Shown piece by piece: positions 35,150 through 48,379 of a DNA stretch of 64,000 nucleotides. The notes under the pieces were generated by a model. It did no database searches, was not told the DNA's origin, and saw only the letters and a list, made by a program, of their open reading frames with translations. A program made the position numbers and the translations under genes. This DNA is from Vesta saturnalis (lineage: Eukaryota > Arthropoda > Insecta > Coleoptera > Lampyridae): positions 2,923,501 through 2,987,500 of the forward strand of contig JARFJB010000002.1 of the NCBI GenBank assembly GCA_036346205.1, given 5' to 3'. Numbering within the stretch: position 1 is the stretch's first letter; each line of letters opens with the position of its first letter.

Positions 35150-35877
35150 CATTTCGTCTACTGTAAAATATAGTACTTCCTCACGTTTATACCACTGTTA
35201 TATAATCTCCTCAGTATGGCGTGCACAATTAGCCCAACTATGTTGATTACATTGTTGTAAAGTTTCGTTCCACATACTAATTACATTTTCGTCTTTGTAG
35301 CCATCTCTTCCTATGTACTTGTCATAGTATCATTTAGCTTGTGACCGTATTAGTTCAATTGCATTGAATTCACAACGATAATGTGGCAATCTTAATACGT
35401 CATATCCGTAACTCTTTATTATTTCATCTACCTCACATCGTTTTACTATTCGTTGTGATTTTATTAAGGAATAGAGCGCGGTTTTGAATGAGATGGAATC
35501 ATAATTAATGTTATTTTTTATTACCCTGAAATCATGTTACCTTTCGTCCAAGACGATATTGGTAGTTTTTCCACTAACATGGAATGGTAAGGCGCATTAT
35601 CCATTATAATTAATGAAGGTGCTTCTAAATTGTTTAGGGGATTTTCAGAGAGCCATTTTTTAAACATATCCCCATTCATTTCACCATTGTAACCTTCTTT
35701 CAATGACTTCGACGCAAATAGCAAAGAAGCATTCTGTACAAATCCTGCGGCAGTTCCAGCATTAATAAGTATAAATCTTTTACCATCATATCCTTGAGGT
35801 TTTCGTACACTCTTTACATCGTCATCTTGCCATGACTTTCCCGGATTTCCTTTTGAGTAGATCCATGTTTCGCCCAT
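35150..35877 (-). pseudogene. IS630-like DDE transposase, catalytic domain
   Basis: On the minus strand: FMGETWIYSKGNPGKSW is the first catalytic block (relatives have DET; here GET, so the first Asp is lost), then KRFILINAGTAAGFVQNASL and SLIIMDNAPYHSM (second Asp, about 35600). After a stop-rich gap, VLRLPHYRCEFNAIELIRSQ (about 35340-35400) keeps the catalytic Glu. Beyond it EETLQQCNQHSWANC-like sequence and a tail reach about 35160. It is the same family as 118-460 and 6190-7064 but differs enough to be a separate old copy. All three lie on the minus strand. Confidence 0.75.
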
Positions 35878-36126
35878 AAATACTGCCCTACGAATTGGTG
35901 CATTGGAGCGTGATTCGAACTTACTTGCAATAATGCAAATTCAAGAACCAAACAATCGATAAGTGATTTATCTCGACTTGACTGACAATAATGTCGCTAT
36001 TACTCAGATCAATTGCCTGCCTTACTTTGACTTTCCGGGCAATAATTAAAACATTAGAATTTAGTTACAAGTCTGATATTGAATTACTCGCAAACCTCCA
36101 ATCTGATCAAACGAAGTGGCCGCCAA

Positions 36127-37478
36127 ATTAAAATCAACGAGCGTTGCGCGGCGGTGGTTCAGCCCGTTAATATACTCTTGTGGGAAAGAACCACCAGTAA
36201 AACCCACTTTATTCATAAATAATTGCACAAGTACATTAATAAATCAAATAACACAAAAAAACCAACGAAAGGGTTAAATGTATAACAAAACACCATTAAA
36301 TCAGGTTAAAGTGAGTACAAAATTACATTAGGAGAAAATGAGTAAAAATCAGTTTAGTTACACAGAAACACAATAATAAAAAAACACATGTAGTCACACG
36401 CACAATTGGGTTATAAATAATCAAAATAAAAATCATAATAAAAATCGCAACACCAAACATGTGGCCCTTTAAAAACCAATCATGTCGGTCTTTAAGAAAA
36501 TAAGCACATAAAATAATAAAGCAAACTATGGTGCATATAAAATACAACAGCGACATTTCACAGGTGATAATAAGGTAAAGGCAAGGACAAAAGAAAACAG
36601 ACCAGGAATTTATACACACCCAATTGTTTAGTGACCACCAAAGCACAAAATACTTAAATCAAATTACAATAAAGCAGATGCAAAGAGAAATCAGCTCGCA
36701 GGCAAATAATTCTACTTAAACAAACTGACACAAAAAAAACTCATTAAACAAAACCATACAAGGCTAAGTTATAAATAGATCATAACATCGTGACCGCTGT
36801 ATAAGTTTGAGGGCGTTAGAAAAATACAGTACTCCTTTCTCCGGTTACACACTCATCTATACAACAATAAAAACAATATAAATAAAATTCGAGGTGTTGA
36901 AAGGTTATCTGATCTCGCGAGTGTGTATACGCTTGGTAATTGTCTTTTACAATTAGTAACCAAAGCGGCCTCATATACCCGCTCATCAGCCCATCTCTAC
37001 ACAAATATAAACAACAACCAATAATGATAATTAGCACAAATGCCAGAGTGAGAGGGCCCTGTACTGTCTTTTATTTTAGCATATTTCAGCTTAATGAGTA
37101 TGAATAAGATACCTTTGCAAGGCAATGTTTGATTCTTGTAATACGTTACATAGGCTGGTAAAATGTTCGGCTGCGAGCTTTCATTTATATAAAAATACAT
37201 ACTTACACTACAATAAATATTCCCTTAATCGATCACAGCCACAAATCGTTAATATACGCGGTTTAAGCCCGAAAGAAGAGACAACTTAGTGTTGGCGAAT
37301 TCAATAGGAAAAACTATTTTAAAGACAAACTGTTTACAATGAAGGTATTTAATTAACCCAAAAATCGATCTGACTCGATTAACACTCTAACTTCAACTGC
37401 CTCCCCCCCTTCGATTTCAAAACTAACTATATCTACTCCCGAAAAGCCAACCCCGTTTTTTAAAAGTAATAAAAACAG
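36127..37478 (-). repeat. 1.4 kb dispersed repeat, copy 2 (LTR candidate)
   Basis: The direct counterpart of 30731-32155. On the minus strand the unit ends ...GAATAAAGTGGG...TTGATTTTAAT, and the next bases are TTGGCGGCCACTTCG (about 36126-36112), which could be a tRNA primer-binding site next to a 5' LTR. If both copies were LTRs of one element, the 4 kb between them should hold gag-pol; only unrelated insertions are seen. Flanks AAAGA and GAAGA offer a weak 5 bp match if the unit is bounded by TG...CA instead. Confidence 0.55.
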
Positions 37479-37479
37479 A

Positions 37480-40400
37480 AGAAACATTAATTTCCGTTGG
37501 AACAGTTTCATATTATTATTGCACGACATCTTAACTTTAAAAATATGCATTCATTCGTAACAAACCCTACATTTCTCTCTCGAGTTTCCAAGTAACAAAG
37601 ATATCTTTTGACCGTGGTCTGTACCGCCACAATTAATCACTAGATCAAGAGCGCGCATAAGAAATTCCAATGATTCGTTACGCCCCTATAGACAGTACGA
37701 GGTTTCGGAAAAACTAACAAAGATGTTGGAATAAACGTAAGTGACTGAACAAAAGGAAGAGTTCTGAAAAGAACTGTTTTGAAAATTTATAATGAAAAGT
37801 GAAATATGGACGCGTAGGAAAGATGAAAGAAAGTAACAAGTAGTAACAAGAAAAGGAGGTTATGTCATAAGAATAACAAACTAGGTTAGTCAAAGGAGCG
37901 TTTTCATAATCATTTTAAGACCAAAATTACAACAAGTATTTATAGGTGATCTCTTTTCATTGTGTTTAAACAGTCGATAACATACGACGGTTGCTCAAAA
38001 TGCACTTGTAACATTAACCATCCTTTTTTGATATATACTTAAATGTGCGATGGCAAAATAAACGTTTTATTTAGCTAGGTCCATATATCGATGACGTAGG
38101 TCAAATCTTTGGTGAACAAAATAGCACATAACAATTTAATAATATGCTAACAATTTACGGTAAATATAAATGGAGCTAATAGCGATACGATCAAGTGATC
38201 GGACTGGTAATGCAAGGAATGAAAGTTCTAACCCTCGAAAAGCAAATTGCTTTTCTTTCTTAAAATTGTTTTTAAGTTTTATTTTAATATGCATTTTCAC
38301 TTTAAAATGGCGTACTTATTCAAAATTTTGTACAAGCGTTAAAGATTATAAATTACTTACAAATGTATTTTAATTTTTTGTTTTAAATACAAGGCGTTGT
38401 ACATTACCTACATTAATATTTGAAAGTACATCTTAAAACACACATCTTAAACAAAAAGTGAAAATCCTTAAGAAACTTAGTATAATTTTTGTTTTGGAAT
38501 ATAACTAAAGTGTTGAAGGACATGTAAAACATGAAATCAAAAATGTTCGGTTTCATTTTTACTTTGTACATTGAGTTTTATGATGTAATTATATAGGTAA
38601 ATCCGCTAGTACCTTTATGACAGTATATGGGAATGTTGAGTGGAGATACTCTAGATTTTGTAAATTTAGAAGTGGATTTATATTGAGCATGAAAAAGTAG
38701 AATAAGAATATCTCAAATTATAATGACATTTCACGGGGGACATAGTCATCAAAGTTAAAAAATGTTCAGCCTTGTTTTTGTTTTTCAGATGTTTGTTCAG
38801 AAAATGTTATCCGTTGCCTTTAATGTCCATTCTAAATGCTTTACTACCACGAATAATATACGATGCTGATGTCACCTGACTAACAGCCCTCCTACATAGT
38901 AACACCAAAATGTTTTACGTGTAGTAAAACCTTTTTGCGCTGTAGAAATTATACATTAAGGGTGAATTCGGATGATATTATTGTAATGGTCAATTTTTGT
39001 ATTATGGATAAAATTTTTCTTTACATTCTTCCATTTTCCAATAATAACGAACTATTCGTGATCAAGAATTTTAAAATGGTTCTGGGGTACCTTATTTACT
39101 GTTTTTGTCATCTAGAAATGACAAATTAACCGGTTTTTTAAACAAATTAAAATTTATAAGGTTAACAATATTATTTGATTTGTAAAATATAAAGAAAATT
39201 ATATTGTTTAGATGCAATGATGAAATAAAGTAACTTTATAAGAATATTTTTATGTGTAATAATTTAATTAAAATAATTCCGTTTTTCTACTCCTTTTAAC
39301 TTGCGAAGTCTCGATAAAATCAGTTTAAAGGAAATTAATTACGCCTATAGTGTTAATTAGACTAATGCCTAGATATTGATGTGAAGCAGAAAATGATATG
39401 GAAATTGTAACTTTCTCCGCCCTCCAATTAGCGTACGTCACTTGCAAAATCTGCCGAGTGCTGCAAAATTTAATTTATGAAAAATATGTCATTTATTGTA
39501 AAAGTAGGTATAATAAAAACGACTTCAACTTCTTGACAGTTTTGTACAAGTTATTGCAAAAAAAATTATGAGCAAATAAAATCTATAAATAAATTTTACA
39601 TTGAAAGAGAAGTAACTTTCCATGGTAGCTGATATTTGCTGTTCGATCTTAAAATAACTTGAAATTGAAATGGAAAAATCAATCAGGGGGTTATATAGAT
39701 CGATCTATTTTCAAATAAGTTTATATACAGTGCCGACATTTTGAATTAGCACAGCAACGATTATATTTGTTTATAATTTGGGAAAATGCCAAAAATAAAT
39801 GTATACATCGCAAATGAGACTTTTCTTTCATTCTTTTAAACATATTTTACAGACATCGCATTAAATAGTAATTTTAACATTGAATAACCTTAAACACTCA
39901 CCTTCGCATCCCGGTTTATTTGGTTTACAAACATGTAAGCGTTCAGGTGTAAAAAGCACTCGGGCAATCTGGCTAAGAAAAAAAGCATAATTCATACACT
40001 TTAAACGTAAATATTTAATATACACTCTTGAGAGTGTTGATTATGGTAATTTAACGTGTAATAAATTCGTTGAATTTTCCTGATAGTAGGTAATGCGTAC
40101 ACGTTCGATTAACGCATTCCGAAATCTAATGAGTTGAGTTGTAAAAATTCCTAGCTGTAAATCATTATTAAATATGACCTTAGTGGATGCATACTTTTGA
40201 ATTATATGATGTCTGCTTAATTACTACTTAAATCCCATTCGTATTCAAAAACACAAATTCATCTGCTTTTTGTAGATTACCTATATAGTCCTAACGTTGC
40301 AAGGTTCAATTTTGTATTGAAGATAAAAGCAATATATTCACTTAATCATAAAGTGTATTTTGCAGAATATACACAAAATAAATGTTTTTTTTTCTTTTCA

Positions 40401-40560
40401 TAAAATCATAAAAAATACTGTACAGTAATACTTGTATGTATGTTACGCTGCAACTGTAGTTGCGATTAAATGTGTTGCTTAGTATTACTTTGTATTTCTT
40501 TAAAATTATCTAGTTGTACTTTTAACTGTCAAGTCAATATTAAAAAGCATGTGAGTAAAG
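37480..40560. other. AT-rich sequence without recognisable features
   Basis: Three kilobases with only short open frames, none with a known motif, and no tandem or inverted repeats noticed. Confidence 0.4.
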
Positions 40561-40565
40561 TGGGG

Positions 40566-41102
40566 TCAGATTTCTCTCTTCACTGGTCCAGACGCATCTT
40601 AGTTCATCTTAATTCATCTTAATTCACCATCTTAATTTATTTTAGCACCTTTAGTTCATCTTCATTCATCTTAATTCATCTTAGCATCCTTCATCTGAAT
40701 CCATCTAATGCATCATAGTTTCTGGTGGTTTCTGATTAATCCATAGACCTGCGCAGCCTCCCACTATGTGCTCTGGTCAATCAATCAAATCAATCAATCA
40801 AATCAGTCAATCAAATCAATCAATCAAATCAATCAATCAATCAAATCAATCAATCAAATCAATCAATCAAATCAATCAATCAATCAAATCAATCAATCAA
40901 ATCAATCAATCAAATCAATCAATCAAATCAATCAATCAAATCAATCAATCAAATCAATCAATCAAATCAATCAATCAAATCAATCAATCAAATCAATCAA
41001 TCAAATCAATCAATCAAATCAAATCAATCTCAATCAAATCAATCTCGATTAAATCAATCAATCAAATCAATCAATCAAATCATCAATCAAATCAATCAAT
41101 CA

Positions 41103-41186
<84 letters not shown>

Positions 41187-41566
41187 TCAAATCAATCAAA
41201 TCAATTCAATCAAATCAATCATCAAATCAATCATATCAATCAAATATCAATCAAATCAATCAATCAAATCAATCAATCAATCAATCAATCAAATCATCAA
41301 TCAATCAATCATCAATCAATCAATCAATCAATCATCAAATCAATCAATCATCAATCAATCAATCAATCAAATCAATCAATCAATCAATCAATCATCAATC
41401 AATCAATCATCAATCAATCAATCAATCAAATCAATCAATCAATCAATCAATCAAATCAATCATCAATCAATCATCAAATCAATCAATCAATCAATCAATC
41501 ATCATCAATCAATCAAATCATCAATCAATCAATCAATCAATCATCATCAATCAAATCAATCAATCA

Positions 41567-41605
<39 letters not shown>

Positions 41606-41952
41606 TCAATCAATCATCATCGATCAATCAATCGATCAATCAATCAATCAATCAATCATCGTCAATCAATCAAATCATCATCAATCAATCAATCAATCAA
41701 TCATCAATCAATCATCAATCAATCAGATCATATCATATCAAATCAATCAATCAATCAATCAATCAATCATCATCATCAATCAATCAATCAATCAATCAAA
41801 TCATCAAATCAATCAATCAAATCAATCAATCATCAATCATCAGATCAATCAATCATCAAATCATCGATCAAATCAATCAATCAAATCAAATCAATCAAAT
41901 CAATCATCATCAATCAAAATCAATCAAATCAATCAATCAAATCAATCAATCA

Positions 41953-41985
<33 letters not shown>

Positions 41986-43500
41986 TCAATCAAATCAATC
42001 AATCAAATCAATCATCAAATCAGTCAATCAATCAAATCAATCAATCAATCATCGAATCAATCGATCAATCAATCAATCAATCATCAATCAATCATCAAAT
42101 CGATCAATCAGATCGATCAATCAATCATCAATCATCATCAATCAATCAGATCAATCAATCAAATCATATCGATCAAATCAATCAATCAGATCATCAATCG
42201 ATCGAATCGATCAATCGATCAATATCAATCAATCATATCGATCATGATCGATCATCGAATCGATCAATCAATCATCGATCAATCGATCATTGATCGAATC
42301 GATTCAGATCGATCGAGATCGATCATCGATCAGTCAGATCATCGATCGATCGATATCGATTCAGATCGAATCTAGATCGATCATGATCGAATCGATCAAA
42401 TCATGATCGATCAATCAATCGATCAATGATCATTGATCGATCAATTGATTGATTGATTGATTGATTGATGATTGATTGATTGAATTTGATTGATGATTAT
42501 GATGATGATTTGATTGATGATTTGATTGATGATTGATTGATGATTTGATTGATTGATTGATTGATGATTTGATTGATTGATTTGATTGATTGATATGATT
42601 GATTGATATGATTGATTGATTGATTGATGATATTGATTGATTATATTGATTGATTGATTATGATTGATTATTGATTGATTGATTAGATTGATTGATTGAT
42701 TGATTGATTTGATTGATGATTTTGATGATTTGATTGATTCGATTGATTGATTGATTTGATTGATTGATTGATTGATTGATTTGATTGATTGATTTGATTG
42801 ATTGATTTGATTGATTGTTTGATTGATTGTTGATTATTGATTTGATTGATTGTTTGAGATTGATTTGATTGATTATTTATTGATTGATTTGATTAGATTT
42901 GATTGATTGTTTGATTGATTATTTATTGATTGAGACTGATTGTTTGATGATTGAAATTTTATTTGATTTATTTGATTTATTGTTGATTTGATTGTTTGAG
43001 AGATTTATGATTGATTTGATTGATTGATTTGATTGATTGATTTGATGTTATTTGATTTGATTGATTTGATTATTGATTTGAAATTGATTGATTTGATGAT
43101 GATTGATGATGATTGATTTGATTTGATTGATTTAATTGATATGATTTGATTGAATTGATTTGATTGATTGATTGATTTTTGATTGATTTGATGATGATGA
43201 TTTATGTTGATTTGTTGATTATTTAAATTGATTGATTGATGATTTATTGATTGTTTGATGATTGATTTAATTGATTGATTTGATTGAATTATTCATTGAA
43301 CAGACGGGATTATGGTTTAACCAGAAACCAGGGGTACATGGTCTAGTGCTAGATGAATTTAAGACGAATTAAGATTACATAAGATGGATTAAGATTAATT
43401 GAGAAGAACCAAGATGCATTAAGATGCATTAACATGAAGGATGCTAAGATGAATTAAGGTGAATTAAGATGGTCTAAGATGCATCTGTATCAATCAGGAG
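40566..43500. mobile_element. FB3: giant palindrome with (ATCA)n / (TGAT)n arms
   Basis: The outer left end (40566-40770) is made of degenerate TTAATTCATCTTAG repeats plus TTTCTGGTGGTTTCTG. The outer right end (43310-43500) holds the complements (AAGATGAATTAAGGTGAATT, AACCAGAAACCAGG). Between them 40778-42430 is an ATCA/AATC tetranucleotide array with frequent one-base slips, and 42440-43300 is TGAT/GATT. The switch near 42432 is surrounded by GATC/ATCG-rich sequence (42240-42430). The whole would fold into one hairpin. It resembles foldback elements in design but has no coding sequence; the 493-residue frame at 40766-42247 is a repeat translation (NQSIKSI). Confidence 0.75.
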
Positions 43501-43765
43501 GGAAGTCTGCCTATGCCGGTCCCATTCTATGCATGTGTTGTTTTTTTGTTGTATGTGCGCTGTTAGTTTTAACACCCAGTGCAAAAATGTAATATGCCGT
43601 CCCCCCTCACAATAAAAGTCACCCAAGAATGAAATATTTCAACAATTTTGTAAGAAAGGACGATAAGCATAATTTTTGTAAATTTAGGTACTGAACATTG
43701 TTTACATTGAACAGGAACAGTTATAATAGCACTATAAGATAACAGTAGCTACAATGTAAAATAAA

Positions 43766-43768
<3 letters not shown>

Positions 43769-43802
<34 letters not shown>
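43769..43802. repeat. (TA)n microsatellite
   Basis: Seventeen TA units, downstream of a hAT 3' end. Confidence 0.95.
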
Positions 43803-43807
<5 letters not shown>

Positions 43808-43908
43808 ACTAACATATTAAATAAGCTACAGACGATAATACAATACTATAAAAAATAACAACAAAACCGCGCAGAAAAAATTAAAAGTGCCTTTTTCTTA
43901 CTTTTAAT

Positions 43909-44750
43909 TCAGCAAAATTCTGATTCTAATATTTTTCTCTCTGCTAATTCATGTTCTATAGCTAATGTAGCCAAACCGTTTAGCCAATTTTGTATGGTCG
44001 TGGAACATAAGAAACTTTTAATGCTTTTCAATGTAGAAAATCTCCTTTTTCCACTTGCCACACTTACTGGCAAGGCCAACAAGATTCTTAAGGCAATGGT
44101 GAGGTTAGGAGCAACATCTAAAGTAGTGATAAGTTTTAATACTTCAATTGAATTTTGTTTTACATTTGCAAACCCTGAAACGGATTCTATTTCATCTACT
44201 AGCTCAAATACGTTCACAACTCCCGATTCAGTCAATAGTATTTCTTTACAATATTAAAAAAAAGCAAAATTTTATTTTAAATTTTAATTTGGGCTCTGCG
44301 GCCGGATCATCGCGCGCTTCGTGAACAAAGTTTTTCGTCGAACTCAGTGTCGCGGTTGTGTTAACTCGAAATCAGCTGGTATGTTAATGTCGGCGAGTTC
44401 CTTTGCATCACAGCGCATTTTATTAAAAGCCTCATCCGAAAGAAGATCTTGAAAAAAAATGGTACAATTTTTTATTAGCTCAATAGCAGATGATAAATCA
44501 CAGTCATAGTCATTGGACTGTAGTACAAAAGTAGAATGGAGCATAAAAACTGAATTGTTTAATACTGTGCAACAGGCCAGAAGCCACATTTCTTATAGAA
44601 GTATCAATTTCAGTGTCGTCATAATTATTAAAGCATCGTAAATACTTCCCAATTGATATCTTTAGAGCTTCTACTCGACTTTCCCACCGAGTATCACTAA
44701 GTGGTTTTAAAGCTAGTCCCTTATATTTTAATAATATCGTACATCTAAAG
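43909..44750 (-). pseudogene. hAT transposase, C-terminal half
   Basis: On the minus strand, LALKPLSDTRWESRVEALKI (about 44660-44720) is a conserved hAT segment. It is followed by CDAKELADINIPADFEL (about 44360-44420) and, after a frame change, IALRILLALPVSVASGKRRF (about 44045-44110), the dimerisation block, ending WLNGLATLAIEHELAE and a stop at 43909. Relatives have SGERSFS; here SGKRRFS replaces a conserved Glu. The catalytic core upstream is missing. It is a third hAT lineage, closest to the zinc-finger MYM/TTF-type group. Confidence 0.75.
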
Positions 44751-44759
44751 GTTGACGTA

Positions 44760-46320
44760 CCAAATATAAGTAAATTTTTTGAAGTACATTAAAAAATGTG
44801 TTTTAATACACAACCAAATAAATCTAAACATTAATTAAATAAGATTGAAATTGTTTAAACTGGATTATTGATATTTCATAGAAGTGGGTGGCTTTGGTAT
44901 TTTTTTTAAGTTAACTATCTAAGTATATGTCTATTAAACTCTATCTGACGTGAAGGTTTTTACAGTGTTGTCTATATTATTCTAAATAAATTATAATTAA
45001 AACTATTTCATTTTTTTTTAATTTCCACTTTGTTGGTTGGTCGTGTGTTGTTTCCCACTAGATATTGCATATATAACATTGGCTGATGTTTTCACTGATG
45101 CCTTTTATAACAGTTTGGCTTGTGATTATTCAGTACTGCCAACTGGGTGGCTCATGCAATAAAAGCGGTATTATCATTTTCATACACCCTTCAGAAAATA
45201 AAGTTTTTTAATCGAAAAAATATTTCTGAATATGGGTTAAATTCCTCAAACGTGTTATACAATTATACTGTAGAATATCAACGAAGCTTCGTAGAGCGAG
45301 TAATTGTGATGTAACGTATAGTAATTAATATAACAGATTAAAAATTGCTCACAACAACAGCTTGGATTTCCACGTTGTTAGAATTCCTTTGGAAAAAAAT
45401 ACACTAAACTGATGTCCCCGAGGTTAGATATGTCTCTACATAAACTTTTATCACTAGTTAACTTATTTAAAATTAATTACAATTTGTATAAGAAAACCAT
45501 AGTAATATCCGAAAATATACTTAAAGTTTGAAACTGCGCTTGTATGATTCGATATCGAAATACTTTACAAATTAATATTTCAACCAAAAGCAAGCGATGT
45601 GTATCTTTTATGTAAGTTAGCACAATAGCCAGAGTATTATATACGAAATTTATTGTGTCTTTCCTGTTGGAACGCCAAAATTTGTTTTAACTTCCTGTGT
45701 AAATAGACAAAGATTCGTCTAAAAAGAATGAACCTAAAATTAAACACAACAAATCACATGAAACGTATAATTTGTTTACTACATTTTTTAGCAAAGAAAA
45801 ATTATACTAATTGAACTTTTTAATTTATTGCCGGTTTTGATGAAAATAATATTTTTTTAATTTGCACAACTCTGTCATTGAATGCAGTAGTGATTTATTT
45901 ACTTTTTATGTGTTTAAAGTGCAAATAAGTTCGATGTAGTGTAAATATACAATTTGTACATTAAGGTACAACTTCACGTCATGCTTCTCTTATTTCTAGA
46001 AGACTAAAACAATGGTAGTCTAATCTTTGTACGTTACATATACATTTGTGTAATGTTAAAATCCTACATAATTTTTTTTAAATTATATTAATTAAATTAT
46101 TACCAATATAGCTTTTCAATATAGTAATCATTTACCTTTAGAACGTAACAATTTATTTAGATAGTGAAGCATATAGTGTAATTAATATATTTATTTTATT
46201 ATAACTTGTCAGCGCTTATCAAAGTTTGCTTTAGTTATTCATTCCCGTTTTCAACAATAATTAACATAGAAAGACAATATTAACGCTATCTTTTCAGCAG
46301 AATTTTCTGTCCATTTACGT
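44760..46320. other. AT-rich sequence without recognisable features
   Basis: No coding or repeat signal noticed. Confidence 0.4.
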
Positions 46321-46324
46321 TATA

Positions 46325-46885
46325 CAGGGCGATTGAGGTTTAATGTTAACTTCAGGAATTGATGGAACACGTGAAAATTATGGGGAATTGTCCTACGAAT
46401 TATGAACTATTGTCCTGAAACGCTTTCTTACCAGTGATAAATGTGGCCAAAATTTTAATTGTTGAAAAAAATTTTCATCTCAAAGGCATAGTGTATCATG
46501 CAGGTAAATACGTGTGAGGAACTAATACAGAATGGATGTCGTAAACTAAATAATAATCGTATCCAAATTGCGGGCTGTGATTAATCCTTTAATTCGTCGG
46601 TGTCACAATCAGGAGGAAGGCATTTCGAACAAAAAAATTCGTGTCGGTAGAAGGATTGTGGCCCCTCAAAAAATATTACTACTATACCGATTGCGTCAAA
46701 ATCGCTGTGAAATAATGCTCATCGCTAATTTAGTGCCCCTGTCAAGTTTGGAAATATTTTAAAAATTCAAAGTTTGGCGCCACTTATCTCTGGTAAGAAA
46801 ACAATAGTTCATAGAACAAATCTTCATTATTTTCACGTGCTCTATCAATTCCTGAAATTATCAAAATTAAACCTGAATCGACCTG
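46325..46885. mobile_element. mariner-type MITE with ~65 bp inverted repeats
   Basis: The left end CAGGGCGATTGAGGTTTAAT and the right end, the near complement ending CCTGAATCGACCTG, match for about 65 bp (including CAGGAATTGATGGAACACGTG against CACGTGCTCTATCAATTCCTG). A TA precedes the left end; the right flank is TTTA, so the TA duplication is imperfect. The interior has only a short frame without motif. Confidence 0.7.
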
Positions 46886-46889
46886 TTTA

Positions 46890-48190
46890 TCTCCCCCTTT
46901 TTTTTAAACGACGACTGCACCTATTTTATTTTGGTGAAGATTTTATCTTCCTAATTTCATTTAAATATTCCCAATTTTTAGGTTTTTTAAAAAAGAATGA
47001 CCGTTTCCACCTCTAACTAACTAACTAACTAACTAACTTATAATTATATACACAAATCGGAAAACCAAAATCAACGTTTTTTCCATATGTTTTTATTCTG
47101 GATATAATTTCAATACAGCAGTATAATTTAAAACATATTCAATTTCACTAAATTAATCTTTGTGCATTTCCCAAAATTGGTAATTAAGAGTCAGACACAC
47201 TGAACTATATAAATGTTTTATGCCAATATGTCAAAAACGATGGCTGGTTGAATAAATCAAAGGTTGCTTGCGAATTGACTGGTATTAACGAAGATCTGGT
47301 TGTATAGTTTAACTTTAAAGTAATGTTTGACAAATTACATTTTTTACAATTTAATCGTTTTCATTGTTTTAAAATTTGGATTCAGATCGGGTATAATATA
47401 AGTTTATCAATCCATATGCAGAGGAGAGATTGGGAAACTTATTTCATTTAATAGGGGGTGTGCAAACTTTCTCAAAAGTTACAGTACCTTTTGATACTCA
47501 ATACCACTGATTAATTTTATAAACAGAATTAACGATATATTGTTTGATATATTATTTATTGTATTTCAAATAGAGCTTAAACGATTTCACGATCTGAATC
47601 GAAATTTTAAGGAATTTTTAGCAAAGTATATGTAGTAGGATCAAATCGTATTCGAGGTTAAACTTTTTATTTATTTATTTAATAAAATCAATAATAATTT
47701 GTGTAAAGAATGTAATTTGTCAAAAGTGACTTTAAAGTCCTTTCATTTTCAAAAGGTAAAATTACAAGAAAGTGAAATTGATTATGTAACTTTTGAGACA
47801 TAACAGCCGAAAGGTTCTCATCATACCTACATCTATATCACACATGCACACACGCGTACACACTCACACGTCCTCATTCACAGCTTTCGGTATTTCAAAC
47901 CATACAACTCGAGGCAAAAAGTAGCACCAAACAGCGACTTAATTTGAATAAAGAATAACAATGCGTATTTCTCCCTTAATACCTCATTTATATAAATATG
48001 TGAGTGTTAGAATAGGTGTGTATTTTAACATAATTTATTGATCGTAACGATAATTACTACCTTCTTTTAAGTAATCAACCATTTTGTTCAGTTTTCATGT
48101 TAATCATTTCCCGTTATCATAGTTACTACATTCACATATTTAATTATTTCATTGAATGAAATCTAATCGTAAGGGCATTCACAAGGAGTT
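46890..48190. other. no recognisable gene; (AACT)n at 47013-47038
   Basis: A tetranucleotide AACT run of about six units lies at 47013-47038. A short CA-rich stretch with CACACGCGTACACACTCACAC lies at 47840-47880. Otherwise plain AT-rich DNA. Confidence 0.5.
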
Positions 48191-48194
48191 CACA

Positions 48195-48339
48195 TTCACA
48201 CATACGAACATGCACGCATGCACGCGCGTATTAACGCACGCACGTATGCCCTCACGCACCCACCCACCCACCCACGCACGCACGCACGCACACCACCCAC
48301 ACCACGCCCGCACCACAACCACAACGAACACGCACCACA

Positions 48340-48379
<40 letters not shown>

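Noticed and set aside
32160..36126. One LTR retrotransposon spanning both 1.4 kb repeats
   Set aside because: No protease, RT or integrase is visible between the repeats, there is no clear target duplication, and the contents are unrelated insertions.
40766..42247. 493-codon frame rich in NQSIKSI
   Set aside because: Translation of the (ATCA)n arm of FB3.
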